The notes under the pieces: generated by a model
The model's database searches: none
The model's input: the letters and a program-made list of their open reading frames with translations, nothing else
Told to the model about the DNA's origin: nothing
Source of the DNA: Leishmania mexicana MHOM/GT/2001/U1103
Lineage: Eukaryota; Euglenozoa; Kinetoplastea; Trypanosomatida; Trypanosomatidae
Direction: 5' to 3'
Assembly (NCBI RefSeq): GCF_000234665.1
Contig: NC_018326.1
Location: forward strand, 310,001-374,000
DNA: 64,000 nt
Program-made: the position numbers and the translations under genes
Shown: piece by piece, positions 29,150-38,864 of the stretch
How positions within the stretch are numbered: position 1 is the first letter of the stretch
Layout: each line of letters opens with the position of its first letter

Positions 29150-30450
29150 TGGAGGTGACGCACATCGAAGTGGCGTACCCCAACGGCGTGGTGGTGGTGG
29201 TGGTGGGGCCACTCCTGAAGACTCATCGGGAAACGACGTGCTCGAGGAGCTTTTCCCTGAAGCGTCACCATCGCCAACAAAGCGCTCGCACACGGAGCGG
29301 GCCAGCAGAGTAGTGCCCTACCGGTGGAGGTGCTGTACTTCTCGTGCTGCAGTTTGGAGGGGGCGGTAATCTACATGCAGCAGGACCTCCCATGTGGGAC
29401 TCGACACGCTCTGCCGTCGCCACCTCCCCCACCGTGCGACGCGTCGCTGCGATGCAATGCCGTGCTTGGCGGCGCGAACGACCTCGTGCCCTCCGGAAGC
29501 AGGCCAGCAGGTCGTGCGTTCGCTGTACCTTACACATGTTCTGTGGTCGCATCGGATCGCGGGAATCTTGGAGGAGGCGTCGGACAGCGCGCCCGCTGTC
29601 TGGGCAGCGTGTGGTTCTGTGCCCTCAGCCGGCATACCGTATGCGCCACGTCGCAAGCTCCGCGCGGTGGGGCCGGGCTTATCGGTCTCTCACAGCGCAG
29701 GCGCGCGACAGCAGTGATACAGAGAGAATTGTGGCCTGCACATGACCGTCAACTGCCTCGCACATCACCTGCCTGTACGGAGAGCAGACGGATCCACAGT
29801 GGCCGCTCGCCTCCTCCCCTCCCCTCCCCATCCTGCATGCCCCCTCCCCATAAAGCAGCTGAAGGAGGTTTAGCGGCAGTGGGTGTAGGTCTGGCGCTGC
29901 ACACGTTGCGCTTCTCTACGCAACCGGATTTACTAAATCCTGCCGACACGCAACTCGCGTAGCTTTGAGGAGTGCAACCCCGCGCTGGACTCGTCTCTCG
30001 CCCGCTCGCATGTGAAGGACGTGGCGTTGCCACTTGTGAGCGGCGCCCCTTACCCCGCTGTGCAAGGGCCACTGGGGAGGCCGTATAACGGCTGTCGGAG
30101 GAGCGAAATCCGTTCCAGGATGACTACGGGGTGATCCGCGCTTTGTCACAGCGAATCCTCTCACGAAAGATGGGTGCGCCCTCGTGGGGGGGGGAGGGCA
30201 CCGCTGAAAGTACATCTCGGGTGAGAGCGCCCTTTCCCTGCTTGCCCCGCTCGGCGTAAAAAAGAAAATCGGCGTACTTTCCCTGTGGATGCTGGGCCGT
30301 GCGTGTGGCCAGCTCTTTCCACCGCCCTCCGCCTTCCCGTCGATACTCTCAGCAAAGGGATGATCGACGGCCAGCACCCCCGAGTCGTTGGATGAGCTGA
30401 CGGCCAGATCACTCCCCGGCGATGCTGCTTGCCTCAGCGATGGTGCACTT
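29150..30450 (+). mobile_element. DIRE-like degenerate retrotransposon, 3' half (DIRE 3)
   Basis: In plus orientation a decayed frame near 29480-29715 reads VVRSLYLTHVLWSHRIAGI, then EEASDSAPAVWAACGS, then AGIPYAPRRKLRAVGPGLS. This resembles the connector that follows the reverse transcriptase in ingi/L1Tc proteins (a YLxHVxW box, then AGIPxxxRR, then a GLxPLS-type box). Further right, near 29960-30080, NPALDSSLARSHVKDVALPL resembles the stretch leading into the RNase H domain. Stops and frame changes are frequent. No endonuclease or 79-bp signature is visible, so only the 3' half remains. Boundaries are approximate. It ends close to the start of the uL22m gene. Confidence 0.5.
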
Positions 30451-30571
30451 GTTCGCATCCCCTCTGCCTGTATTTCTTCCGCGATCTTTTCTCGTGTCCT
30501 CCCATGCCCACCGGCTGGGCAAGCACCCCCTCTACCCTCCACACACACACAGTACTTCACGTGAGTGCAGG

Positions 30572-31411
30572 ATGCCGAAGCCAGCCCCTCGGTACAACAT
30601 CGGTCTCCGCCCTGCCCCGAAGCGGCAGAACGTCGGCGGCCAGTTCCTCGCGACGCAGAAGCACTACGCTCGTGAGCTGTGGTACAAGCGGCAGTACTAC
30701 TCCACCCGCCCGTTTGCGATTCACAAGCACATGGGCAGCACCCCACGTATCCTACTCGACCGCACGCTGTGGCGCTCCTTCTGGGTCACCAAGTCGAATC
30801 TGCCGGATGTGAACCGCTGGGAGAAAGTGGTGAACAGCCAGCGTGTGACGGAGGATCGCTGGGCGTTGGTGGAGGAGGACGGCGTCATGTACCAGGTGAA
30901 CTGGAAGATGTACTGCGAGCGACTGGAGACGGAGCTGCAGAAGGCGCAGGATCAGCTGCCGCAGTACAGCTTCATGATGAAGGCTGTCCCGTCTGCGTGG
31001 AAAAAGCTGGACATTGAGCTGAGCGTGCTCCGCGGACTCTCAGTTCGCGAGGCCATGGCGCAGTGCAAGCTATCTCCGCGCAAGGGCCACATGGCCGTCT
31101 TCCGGGCATTAGAGCTGGCGCAGCAAGGGGCGGAGGGCAAAGGACTCGACAAGGAGCACCTGCGAATCGCCTACATCACCTGCATGCCGGGGCCGACCGA
31201 CAAGCAGGTGGATATTCGTAGTCGTGGCTACTATGCTTGGAAGACAAAGAAGTCTTCTCACCTGCTTCTGACCCTTGCCGAGGATCCGGAGATGGTGCTG
31301 CCAGACCGCACGGCGATCCCGTACGCGTCGCTCATGACAATGAAGCGGGCGGGGTTACGGACGGAACCGACTATGCTGGACGTGCCTGCCATCACTGCTG
31401 AGGGTATCTAG
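30572..31411 (+). CDS. uL22m: Mitochondrial large-subunit ribosomal protein uL22m
   Basis: A 279-residue protein whose second half is a uL22 domain: LSVREAMAQCKLSPRKGHMA (from residue 156) is the family's 'LR.SPRK' region, and RSRGYYAWKTKKSSHLLLTL (about 214-233) matches the conserved C-terminal beta hairpin with its basic tip. uL22 lines the peptide exit tunnel of the large subunit. The N-terminal ~150 residues (MPKPAPRYNIGLRPAPKRQN...) form a mitochondria-specific extension rich in Arg, Trp and Tyr, common in trypanosomatid mitoribosomes. The ATG at 30572 is chosen over the frame opening at 30422 because the upstream part is retroelement/spacer-like. Together with the EngB-like GTPase at 15421 it gives the window two mitoribosome-related genes, though they are not adjacent. 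Confidence 0.82.
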   Translation: MPKPAPRYNIGLRPAPKRQNVGGQFLATQKHYARELWYKRQYYSTRPFAIHKHMGSTPRILLDRTLWRSFWVTKSNLPDVNRWEKVVNSQRVTEDRWALVEEDGVMYQVNWKMYCERLETELQKAQDQLPQYSFMMKAVPSAWKKLDIELSVLRGLSVREAMAQCKLSPRKGHMAVFRALELAQQGAEGKGLDKEHLRIAYITCMPGPTDKQVDIRSRGYYAWKTKKSSHLLLTLAEDPEMVLPDRTAIPYASLMTMKRAGLRTEPTMLDVPAITAEGI

Positions 31412-32685
31412 CTGAGATAGGATACGTGCGTCTGTTCGTGTGCATCTTGAGCGCGCGGTTTCCGCACGAGTGAGTGGTATGGCCCTGGACGACGGCCTCA
31501 GACGACGCTGCTGCCAGTGACGCCACAGCGGCATTGAGGTAGAGAGGAGATGTGCAAGGAGACGGGTTACGCAGCTCCGTTTCAATCCCTTTTTGACGCA
31601 GCGTCTGGTGGCGCTCGCCTGCGACGGCTGCTTTTTGCCGTGAATCGTTCGTCCTTCTGCTCGCCCCCTTCACACCCACACCCACACACACACACACACA
31701 CTTGCGGTTGTTCTGTTTCGTTATGGTGGGAGGCCTTGCGCATGTGTGCGCACGCGTGTGCTCTTCACCTGTTCATGAGTCGCTGACCCGAGTTGAAGGG
31801 CATTTTTGGTGGCGGTGGTGGTCACTGTAAAAGCGCTGTGACACTTCGACGACGCGGCTTGGATGATGGAGGGGGTTTGCGTGCTGTGCTGCCTCTCTCC
31901 CCCTCCCTCCCTCTTCGTGGGGCTTCTCCCTTTCGCGGCCCTGTCCTTCGTTCATTATCTCACGACTACGACCTCTAAAAGACAAACAAGCCGCGCCTAC
32001 GCGCCTGCACGCATTCGCTCGCGCCTGCGCATCGAGGCCTGCAAGTACGACGGCATCCGCACTCGCGCGCACGGTGAGGAACATCTAATGGGATTTTTTT
32101 TTTGTTTCGCCGTGCACTCCTTTTGGGAGTGGGGTGGGGGGAGGAACTCCGTGCTGGGGAGTCGGCGCGAGGAAGGGGGTGTAGACAGTCCTGCCGCTGC
32201 TGCTGCTGCTGCTGCTCACGAGTGATGCACGTGCAGCAGTGGAGGAGACTGGCCGACTCGGCACACTTGATCCTGCTTCCCCGATCGCTCACATGTCGGC
32301 CGTGTATGCGCTGGGACCCCATTTGCGTGGGCGTGCGCTTGTGCGTGCGTGACTCGCTTCTCCCTGTCCTCTACCTTTGCTTTTCCTTTTTTTCATTTTC
32401 CTCGACCCTCGTAGGGTGTGTGTGTGTGTGTGTGCAGGCGCACCCCTGCGCTGATAGGCGTGCATCCAGGCGGACTCTCTCGCCGGAGCCGCCGTAACCG
32501 CACACGAGCCAAAACAAAAAAAAACGAAGAACCAAGAGCCTACTGGAAAAGGGCGCCACATCAACCAAGCTGCTTCTCGCGTTTTGGCTGCGCACAGGAG
32601 GGCTGACGGATACAGATAACCACTAGCTACAGGAGGAGAGCAACGCCGCAGAGGCGGTGTGTGAAGCCCTGCGGGCTTGACAGGC
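31412..32685. other. Intergenic, microsatellite-bearing
   Basis: About 1.3 kb of spacer. Holds CA repeats at 31676-31701, a GCT triplet run at 32193-32216, a GT run at 32417-32434 and CT-rich tracts near 31890-31925. No supported gene. Confidence 0.5.
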
Positions 32686-34776
32686 ATGAGCACCTCCCGA
32701 AAGCGGTACAGGCCGCTGGACTCCGCCGAGGAACGCGCAGTCACAGTCCATGAGCGCTTGCAGCTTCTGCCGCTGGAGAATGAGCAGTCGTACTGCTTCA
32801 GCTGGCCGGAGGCGCCGCTCACGCAATGGCTGCAGGACGACGTGCCCTACGCCTCTCTCTACCAGCTCTATGCGAATACTGGTGGTGGCGTCGGCGGAGG
32901 CGGTGTCTCCTCTCACACGGCGCGCGGCCAAAGTAGTGGGCTTGGCGACGTGGGCATGGCTTCCTCGACACTTGCTCTCCCCAAAGGTAAGAGCAAGCTT
33001 GCGACGTCGTCGTCCAGCGGACGAGATGCACTCGGTCTGAGCTTACCAACAGGCATGGCGAGCTTCGCGGCGCTTCATCATCCGCGGAGTGTCGAGTTGC
33101 CGCCAGTGTTCACCTTGGATGACTTTGAGCCGGGACCAGCGCAGCACGCGCCGCCTTTGAAAGCTAGCGGCGGCGAAGGAGCCGCAAGCGGCGCGCAGTA
33201 CGGCGGTCCTGACGTGCAGCGCCTTCTGCATCGCGTGCGAGACGCCGTGCGGCACGAATCCATAGTCACCGCATCGGTCGTCAAGTCAGGGGTACTTGAC
33301 GCCAAGGATGGGGCATCTCCATCGACGGTGCCGTCGCCGTCGATTGTCGTCCAATTGGTTGCCGCTGAACGTGCCATACCTCATCCCCTCGCTCCTCCGC
33401 GACCGCAGAGCATCACAGAGGACTCTATCTTTTCTCTGTCGGCGGCCCAGCTGGCCGACCTCGTGGCGGCAGGTGTGCCAGCGCTGGACGCATCGGCGGC
33501 CCGAGACGACGCGCAGGGGCCATCGCAGCGCGCACAGACCCCGCACACCTCCGCGGCTACCTCAGCCGAAGGCCTGCCAAGCGGCGAGCCGGCCACTGCC
33601 CCCATGCATACAAGGTACGCTTGCAGTGCCCACGATCGACAGCGAGGTGCCGAACTCGCCGAGCCAGCACGGCGTGAAATCGAGGACGAGGTAGTGGGCC
33701 TCGAGTGGCGCACGTGGTCCCAGTCGCAGCGCACAGCCGCAGCGCTGCAGCGTATTCTCTCCCTCGAAGCCGCCGTGCCCTTTGAAAGCAGCGGCGACGC
33801 GCGACGTGATGCTTGGCGTGCCACCGTGTACCGCTTGTGGCTGCAGTGGCGCCAACAACGACGACCACCGACACCGGAGAGGACAGCGGTGGGCGGGTCT
33901 GCCGCATCCAGCACAAGAGCGGGTACTCTTGGGCTCGGCTTCAGCGGCGCCAGCGCGGTGCCGTCAGTGTCCAACGCGTCGTGTGCCCTCGCTGCATCTG
34001 TGCCACCTTCACCTGCGGCTGCCGTGCTTGCCTTCCCAAAAGGCGCCCTTGTGCCGTCACATCATCAGCCGCACCTTCCCTGGGGTGCGCCTCTCCTCGC
34101 CGGGGCGTACCTCTACTGCACTAGCAACGACTACTTCATCAGCCCTCCCTCATCCACCGCCAGTGCCACCGGGAGCGTCGGCAAAGGTGGCGGCAGCAAC
34201 AGCGGCGGATCATCAATGAACGTCACCGCCACAGCGTCGTTGTGGCCCGCCATGTCTCGCCGGCGCGGCACGTACAGCTTTCTGCGTTGGAAGGTGGAGT
34301 TGTATGAGGCGCAGCTGTCTCGAACAACCGCCGCAGCCGACGATGACGAGGAAGACGACGACGAGGCTGTGGAGAGGGATAGGGCCAAGGGCGTCGACGT
34401 CCGCGGCCGCGGCGGCAACGGCAGTGCGACTTCTGCAAGCGTGCGCAGGTATTCGAAAGGCCCCTTGGGAGGGGGAGAGACGGACACGCCTGCGTCAACG
34501 CATCGCTCTCGCCGCGGCGAGGTCGACTACGACGGGGACGCAACCACTACCGGCCACCTCACAGGGCGTAAAGCAGCAACCGCCACAGGCCACGCCGCCA
34601 TCAACGGCGTCATGAGCGTCGCGCACATGAAGGCGTTGCTGCATACGACGGTGCTGACGCAGCCGTTGACGGAGCTGGAGATGGATGACGAACCGACGAC
34701 AGTGATGGAGCGGTTGGCTTGCACTGACCTGCGGCGCGATACGGATGCGTGGCGTGTGTGGCTGTCAAGGGTGTGA
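32686..34776 (+). CDS. Unrecognised 696-residue protein
   Basis: I do not recognise a family. The N-terminus (MSTSRKRYRPLDSAEERAVT) and a Trp/Tyr-containing stretch, QSYCFSWPEAPLTQWLQDD, look ordered. So do a helical block near residues 330-395 (LEWRTWSQSQRTAAALQRIL...ATVYRLWLQWRQQ) and the C-terminal 60 residues (MKALLHTTVLTQPLTELEMD...WRVWLSRV). Long Ser/Ala/Gly/Thr-rich linkers separate them, including an acidic DDDEEDDDEA run. The frame starts with TTG at 32677, so the ATG at 32686 is taken. GC-rich third positions along the whole frame, and more than 2 kb without a stop, support a real gene. No membrane segments or catalytic motifs are visible. Confidence 0.75.
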   Translation: MSTSRKRYRPLDSAEERAVTVHERLQLLPLENEQSYCFSWPEAPLTQWLQDDVPYASLYQLYANTGGGVGGGGVSSHTARGQSSGLGDVGMASSTLALPKGKSKLATSSSSGRDALGLSLPTGMASFAALHHPRSVELPPVFTLDDFEPGPAQHAPPLKASGGEGAASGAQYGGPDVQRLLHRVRDAVRHESIVTASVVKSGVLDAKDGASPSTVPSPSIVVQLVAAERAIPHPLAPPRPQSITEDSIFSLSAAQLADLVAAGVPALDASAARDDAQGPSQRAQTPHTSAATSAEGLPSGEPATAPMHTRYACSAHDRQRGAELAEPARREIEDEVVGLEWRTWSQSQRTAAALQRILSLEAAVPFESSGDARRDAWRATVYRLWLQWRQQRRPPTPERTAVGGSAASSTRAGTLGLGFSGASAVPSVSNASCALAASVPPSPAAAVLAFPKGALVPSHHQPHLPWGAPLLAGAYLYCTSNDYFISPPSSTASATGSVGKGGGSNSGGSSMNVTATASLWPAMSRRRGTYSFLRWKVELYEAQLSRTTAAADDDEEDDDEAVERDRAKGVDVRGRGGNGSATSASVRRYSKGPLGGGETDTPASTHRSRRGEVDYDGDATTTGHLTGRKAATATGHAAINGVMSVAHMKALLHTTVLTQPLTELEMDDEPTTVMERLACTDLRRDTDAWRVWLSRV

Positions 34777-35856
34777 GAAGGCGACCCGAGTTACTGACGC
34801 CAAGATGGCGGGAGAGAGAGGAATGGAAAAGGTGCACATCGGTGTGGGCAGGGGAGGACGGGGGTGCGGCAGCTCTTGGACGGCTTTCCTCGCGAGTCTG
34901 TGCGTCGCACATGTCGGAACAGCCGCAGGCGCGTAGCGATGCAGGGCTGCACAGTCACCGCACTTGCTTTTCTTTGTTGTCATCATCGGCTCTCTACCCA
35001 GGCAAGTGAGGGAGGGGAGGAGTTTCGATGAGCGCACCGCTTCCCCCCTCTCCATCCACTCCTCCCCTCCCCTCCCCAACAAACGAATGTTACGTGAAGG
35101 CGAGCGTCGCGCTGTAGCGACTCGGCTCCGTGCGCAGCTTTCAGCGCTGATGAGGATGAGACAAATCGAACTTGTGCGGTACCTCCTCGTCCTCCGCACA
35201 CACACGTACACACACACACACACACACACATGCAAAGACGCTTGCCGTGTTTGTGTTGTTGCGTCAGTGCTCTGCCTTTCCTCTCGCGTTTTTCATCGCT
35301 CCGGCTTCTCCTACCATGAACCTCCCTTCTACCTCTGCTTCACCGATCCAACACCATCACATCCATTCAACGACATATACCGCTCGGGGCTCAGTTTCGT
35401 CACTTCCTCTCCGTTGCTGTGTGCTTTGGCGGTTGCATCCTTCACACGCCACACACCACCTCTTCGGTTTTTCTCGCTCTCTCTCCCCCTGTGTCTGTGC
35501 GTCTGCCTCCTGCGACTCTGTCCCCGTGCTGGAGCCGTGAGCAAGCACGTGCACGCATCCACTGCCTTCCCCATCTCTCCTGGGCACGCACACGCACACA
35601 TATAAACCGCTGCTCCTTGTCGGCTATTCCTCGCCCACACCGTCCAGAGGGAACACTCTTGTGCGTTACCGGCTAACGCACACGCCAACACACACACACA
35701 CACACACACACACACTTCCACGAGGTGGCGCGAGGACTAACAGGTACGCGGGCGCGCCGACGAGAAGAGTCACGCACCGCGACGCAGCCAACGAACAGCA
35801 AGGGTATAGCAAGTGAAAAAAAAGCAAACCCCTTTCAGAAGGAGCGACACTGCGTA
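34777..35856. other. Intergenic
   Basis: About 1.1 kb of spacer with CA repeats at 35201-35230 and 35689-35715 and CT-rich tracts near 35040-35080 and 35470-35500. No supported gene. The last CA repeat and the following AG near 35742 could serve the gene at 35857. Confidence 0.5.
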
Positions 35857-36225
35857 ATGTCGTCCGCGAGCAAGGGGTCCGGTGGAAAGTGGGTGAGCCC
35901 CCGCGTGCTGCAGTATAAGCAGCAGCAGGGCCCCACCACTGGTCCGGCGTCGGGTAACGGCGGCGCTGGCAGCAAGATCATGGAGGACAAGGCCATCGCT
36001 GCGGCTCGCATCAAGGATAGTCAGAGCAGTCCGGCACCGGAGGTGGAGGTGACAGAGTCGAAGTTCTTTGAGGTGCAAGAGGCGACGGATGCGCTGAGCA
36101 ACCTCGCGCACAACGCCGAATCATCGACCTACGAGCTGTGCGGGAAGCCGGTGGTGAAGCCGCACCAGAGCGCGGAGGAGTTCCACAAGATGATCATGGA
36201 GCAGGTTCAGAAGCAGGTGAAGTAG
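35857..36225 (+). CDS. Small unrecognised protein, 122 residues
   Basis: Begins MSSASKGSGGKWVSPRVLQY. The first half is Gly/Ser/Gln-rich and probably disordered. The second half is more ordered and acidic: EVEVTESKFFEVQEATDALS, then YELCGKPVVKPHQSAEEFH, and a helical end KMIMEQVQKQVK. There are no membrane segments and only one cysteine. The ATG at 35857 is preferred over a frame open from 35725 because the extra residues look like spacer translation. The family is not recognised and the function is unknown. Confidence 0.65.
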   Translation: MSSASKGSGGKWVSPRVLQYKQQQGPTTGPASGNGGAGSKIMEDKAIAAARIKDSQSSPAPEVEVTESKFFEVQEATDALSNLAHNAESSTYELCGKPVVKPHQSAEEFHKMIMEQVQKQVK

Positions 36226-37756
36226 AAATAAGGGCGGCGTGCGCCGCTGACGACACCGGGCGACACGTCCTCGTGTTCATTTGTTTTATTCTATCTCTGT
36301 GTGCGTGTCGCCGGCTGCACGTCGCACACCCCTCACAGTGGCAGACGCGCTCTACATGCTGGCACACTTGCCCACGCCGTTGCGCATTGCACACGTGCTA
36401 GCCACAAGCCGTGTGTGCTCTTCAAGGGAGTCGCTGTCGAACTCTTTTCTTTTCACCTTATGGCATGAAAGCTGACCTTCTTCGTGGGCGTGCGTGTTGC
36501 TGGATGTGTTGTGGAGGTAGAGAGGGCGTCAGCAGATGCGTGTGGGTGTGGGTGTGGGTGTAGGGGGTCAACGTCATGCTTGCTGAAAGAAAAACAAAAT
36601 GGAAAGGCTCTATGCAGCGATTTACTGGTGGTTCTGGTGGCGAGAGTTTCTCTCGCATGGCCTCCCCATTGTCGTCCGGTCTTTGCGCGCGCATCGGCAT
36701 AGATGCGCGCGCCTGTGTGCTCTGTGCTGTTCTCCATCTCTTCCTTCTGTCGGCCTTACTGTACACCTGTTGTTGTGGTTGTGGTTGTTGTGTGTCGTCG
36801 TCGTCGTCGTCGTCTGTTTTTTCGTTGATGATGATGTTATTTCTTCTCTTTTCTTCTGTCTTGGCGCGGTGTCGGCGCAGCGTGTAATACGCTGCGCAGG
36901 GTCGGGTGTCTGTGCACGCTCGCGTGCGTGTGGCAGTGGCGGTGATCGGGGCGATATGTCTGGTGCGTGAGTAGCCGTAGCGCGCCCCGCTATGCCGTCG
37001 TCGTTTTTGTTGTTGTTGTGTGCGTCTCTCTCTCTCTAACCGCGTCCTTTGATCTGACAAGAAACGAAAGGGAAAGGGCGAGGAAACAGCGAGCAACAGG
37101 TGGGTAACCCGAAGGGGGAAGAAAAGGGGGTGATGGGTGCACATGGAAGCCGTCTGAGAGAGTGGGTGTTGGCGGCGGTGAGGTACGCGATCCTTATCCG
37201 GGCCCCTAATATATATGCGCTCTGGCGCATTGCGTTCGTGAGTGTGTGCCCCTCTCAGCGCTCGGCCACAGCCGGCCCTGACCTTCCTCCCGCTCCGACG
37301 GATTTAAAGCGAAGGTAGAAGAACGGAAACCCGACCGATGGTAGCCTGGGAGCCGGTATTACCTTGTCGGCGCATCATCCCGCACGCCTGTCGATCGTTC
37401 GTCTTGCAGTAACACCGATCAGCGCCAACTTCCATCGTCCTTCCATCTCCCTCTGCTTTTGGCATGCACGTCTCCCGCTGACGTGATCGGCCACCGGCCA
37501 AGGAAACGTATACAGGGTGCCCTGCGCACACCCGCACATCGACAAGCGCACGACGCGTTGCAGCGTCACACGCCTATCCTGGCGCCTTCCTCACTGTCAA
37601 GGACGCCCACGGCTTAGCGAAGAGGCCGCCGTTCTTCTCCCAATACTGCTCCTTCAGTCTGCACAGAGTGGGGTGGGGGGATCGACGTCTAGCGTTCCGT
37701 CATCCCACCAAACCCCCCTCTCTCACAACACCTTCTCAAGCGACCTCAGCGAGAAT
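36226..37756. other. Intergenic
   Basis: About 1.5 kb without a supported gene. Contains GTGTGG-type repeats (36538-36565), a TCG triplet run (36795-36813), a GTT run near 37005-37019 and CT-rich tracts. Frames here translate to low-complexity text only. Confidence 0.5.
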
Positions 37757-37933
37757 ATGCTGCGCGCCGTTGGCGGGCTCGTGGCGGCGGCTGCCGTCGG
37801 CGCAGCGGCCTACACCACTTATCAGCAAGGGAATGAGCGACTGGTGCAGGAGCAGCTGAAGCTGCTGATGGCGAAGGAGAGAGAGGAGAAAAGAGGGGCG
37901 CAGGGAAAAAACAAGGCTGCTGGCCCCCTCTGA
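37757..37933 (+). CDS. Small single-pass membrane protein, 58 residues
   Basis: Begins MLRAVGGLVAAAAVGAAAYT: an N-terminal Arg followed by a 17-residue Ala/Gly/Val hydrophobic segment. This is typical of small inner-mitochondrial-membrane proteins with an uncleaved anchor. It then reads YQQGNERLVQEQLKLLMAKE, a charged helix likely to form a coiled coil, and ends in a Lys/Gly-rich tail. It lacks a recognised domain. Support comes from the sharp division into membrane helix and amphipathic helix and from its place between two plus-strand genes with normal spacing. It could be a small subunit or assembly factor of a respiratory complex, but that is inference only. Confidence 0.6.
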   Translation: MLRAVGGLVAAAAVGAAAYTTYQQGNERLVQEQLKLLMAKEREEKRGAQGKNKAAGPL

Positions 37934-38864
37934 CGCCCGCCACCTCGCCATCTCTCCGTTGGGGTTTTTCGCACAGGCTTGCCCTTCACCCACACCCACA
38001 CCCCACCCCGACCCCTCCCTTTGGGCGACACGCAAGCAGAGCAGACCAACACGGAACGTGGCGCAAGGCCGCTAATACGTGAAGGAGCGCGAGGGAGAAG
38101 GGGGCGTCTGCGTCCACCTAACCTCATCTCCCAGTCGCACGCCCAGACGGTGCTGGGCGCGGCGGCATGGACGGGCACAGTTCACTCCTGGTATGTCGTG
38201 CACCTAAAGACCAACCCCCCTTCTTCCGCGACGAGTTGTTATAGCCTCTCGCTTGCTGTTGCTGTCGGTGGACGCGGAAGCCCACGAGAGAGATTCGTGC
38301 GCATCATGCCTCTCGAGCTACAACTGTCGGCATCTCTTCACTCACCACACCACTGTCTCCCTACATCCCTCTCTCCCTCCCCTCCTCCCTCTCCACGCCT
38401 CTGCGCCGCAGAGAACAAAGAAGTCGCGAAGCGTGAAGACAGTTCTCGTCGGCGAGGAGAGTGACACACATATACGCGCGCTTGTGAGAGCGAGAAAACG
38501 AGAGCGAGCGAGAAACGCTGCCAGCAACAAGTGTATACAGCGGCACGATCCCGCACACGCACGTGTAAGCGTGCTATGTGTGTGCGTGTGTGTGTTGTTG
38601 GCGTAGCTGCCCTCTCCGTTCTCGACACAGATCTCTCTCTCTGTCTGTCTGGGTGGCTTACGGCTCGTCTCGTGCGTAAAACCGAGCACCGATAAGCGCC
38701 AGGTAATCGTCCCTTTCTTTGCCTCCACGTCAATCATTCGCATACACTCTGGCACCGCCCCGCATCCGCGCGTGCGCCGCGACGTCTCCGCAACCATCAC
38801 GATCGCCTACAGCAAGCGCCTGGCAACAAAATTAATACGACAGAGGTGACAGGCGCGAGCGGCG
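37934..38864. other. Intergenic upstream of the IQUB-like gene
   Basis: About 0.9 kb of spacer with CT-rich tracts (38355-38400, 38630-38650) and GT repeats near 38578-38597. No supported gene. Confidence 0.5.

Noticed and set aside
29916..30746. 276-codon minus-strand frame
   Set aside because: It overlaps the start of uL22m and the DIRE 3 remnant, runs against the direction of all neighbouring genes, and has no recognisable domain.
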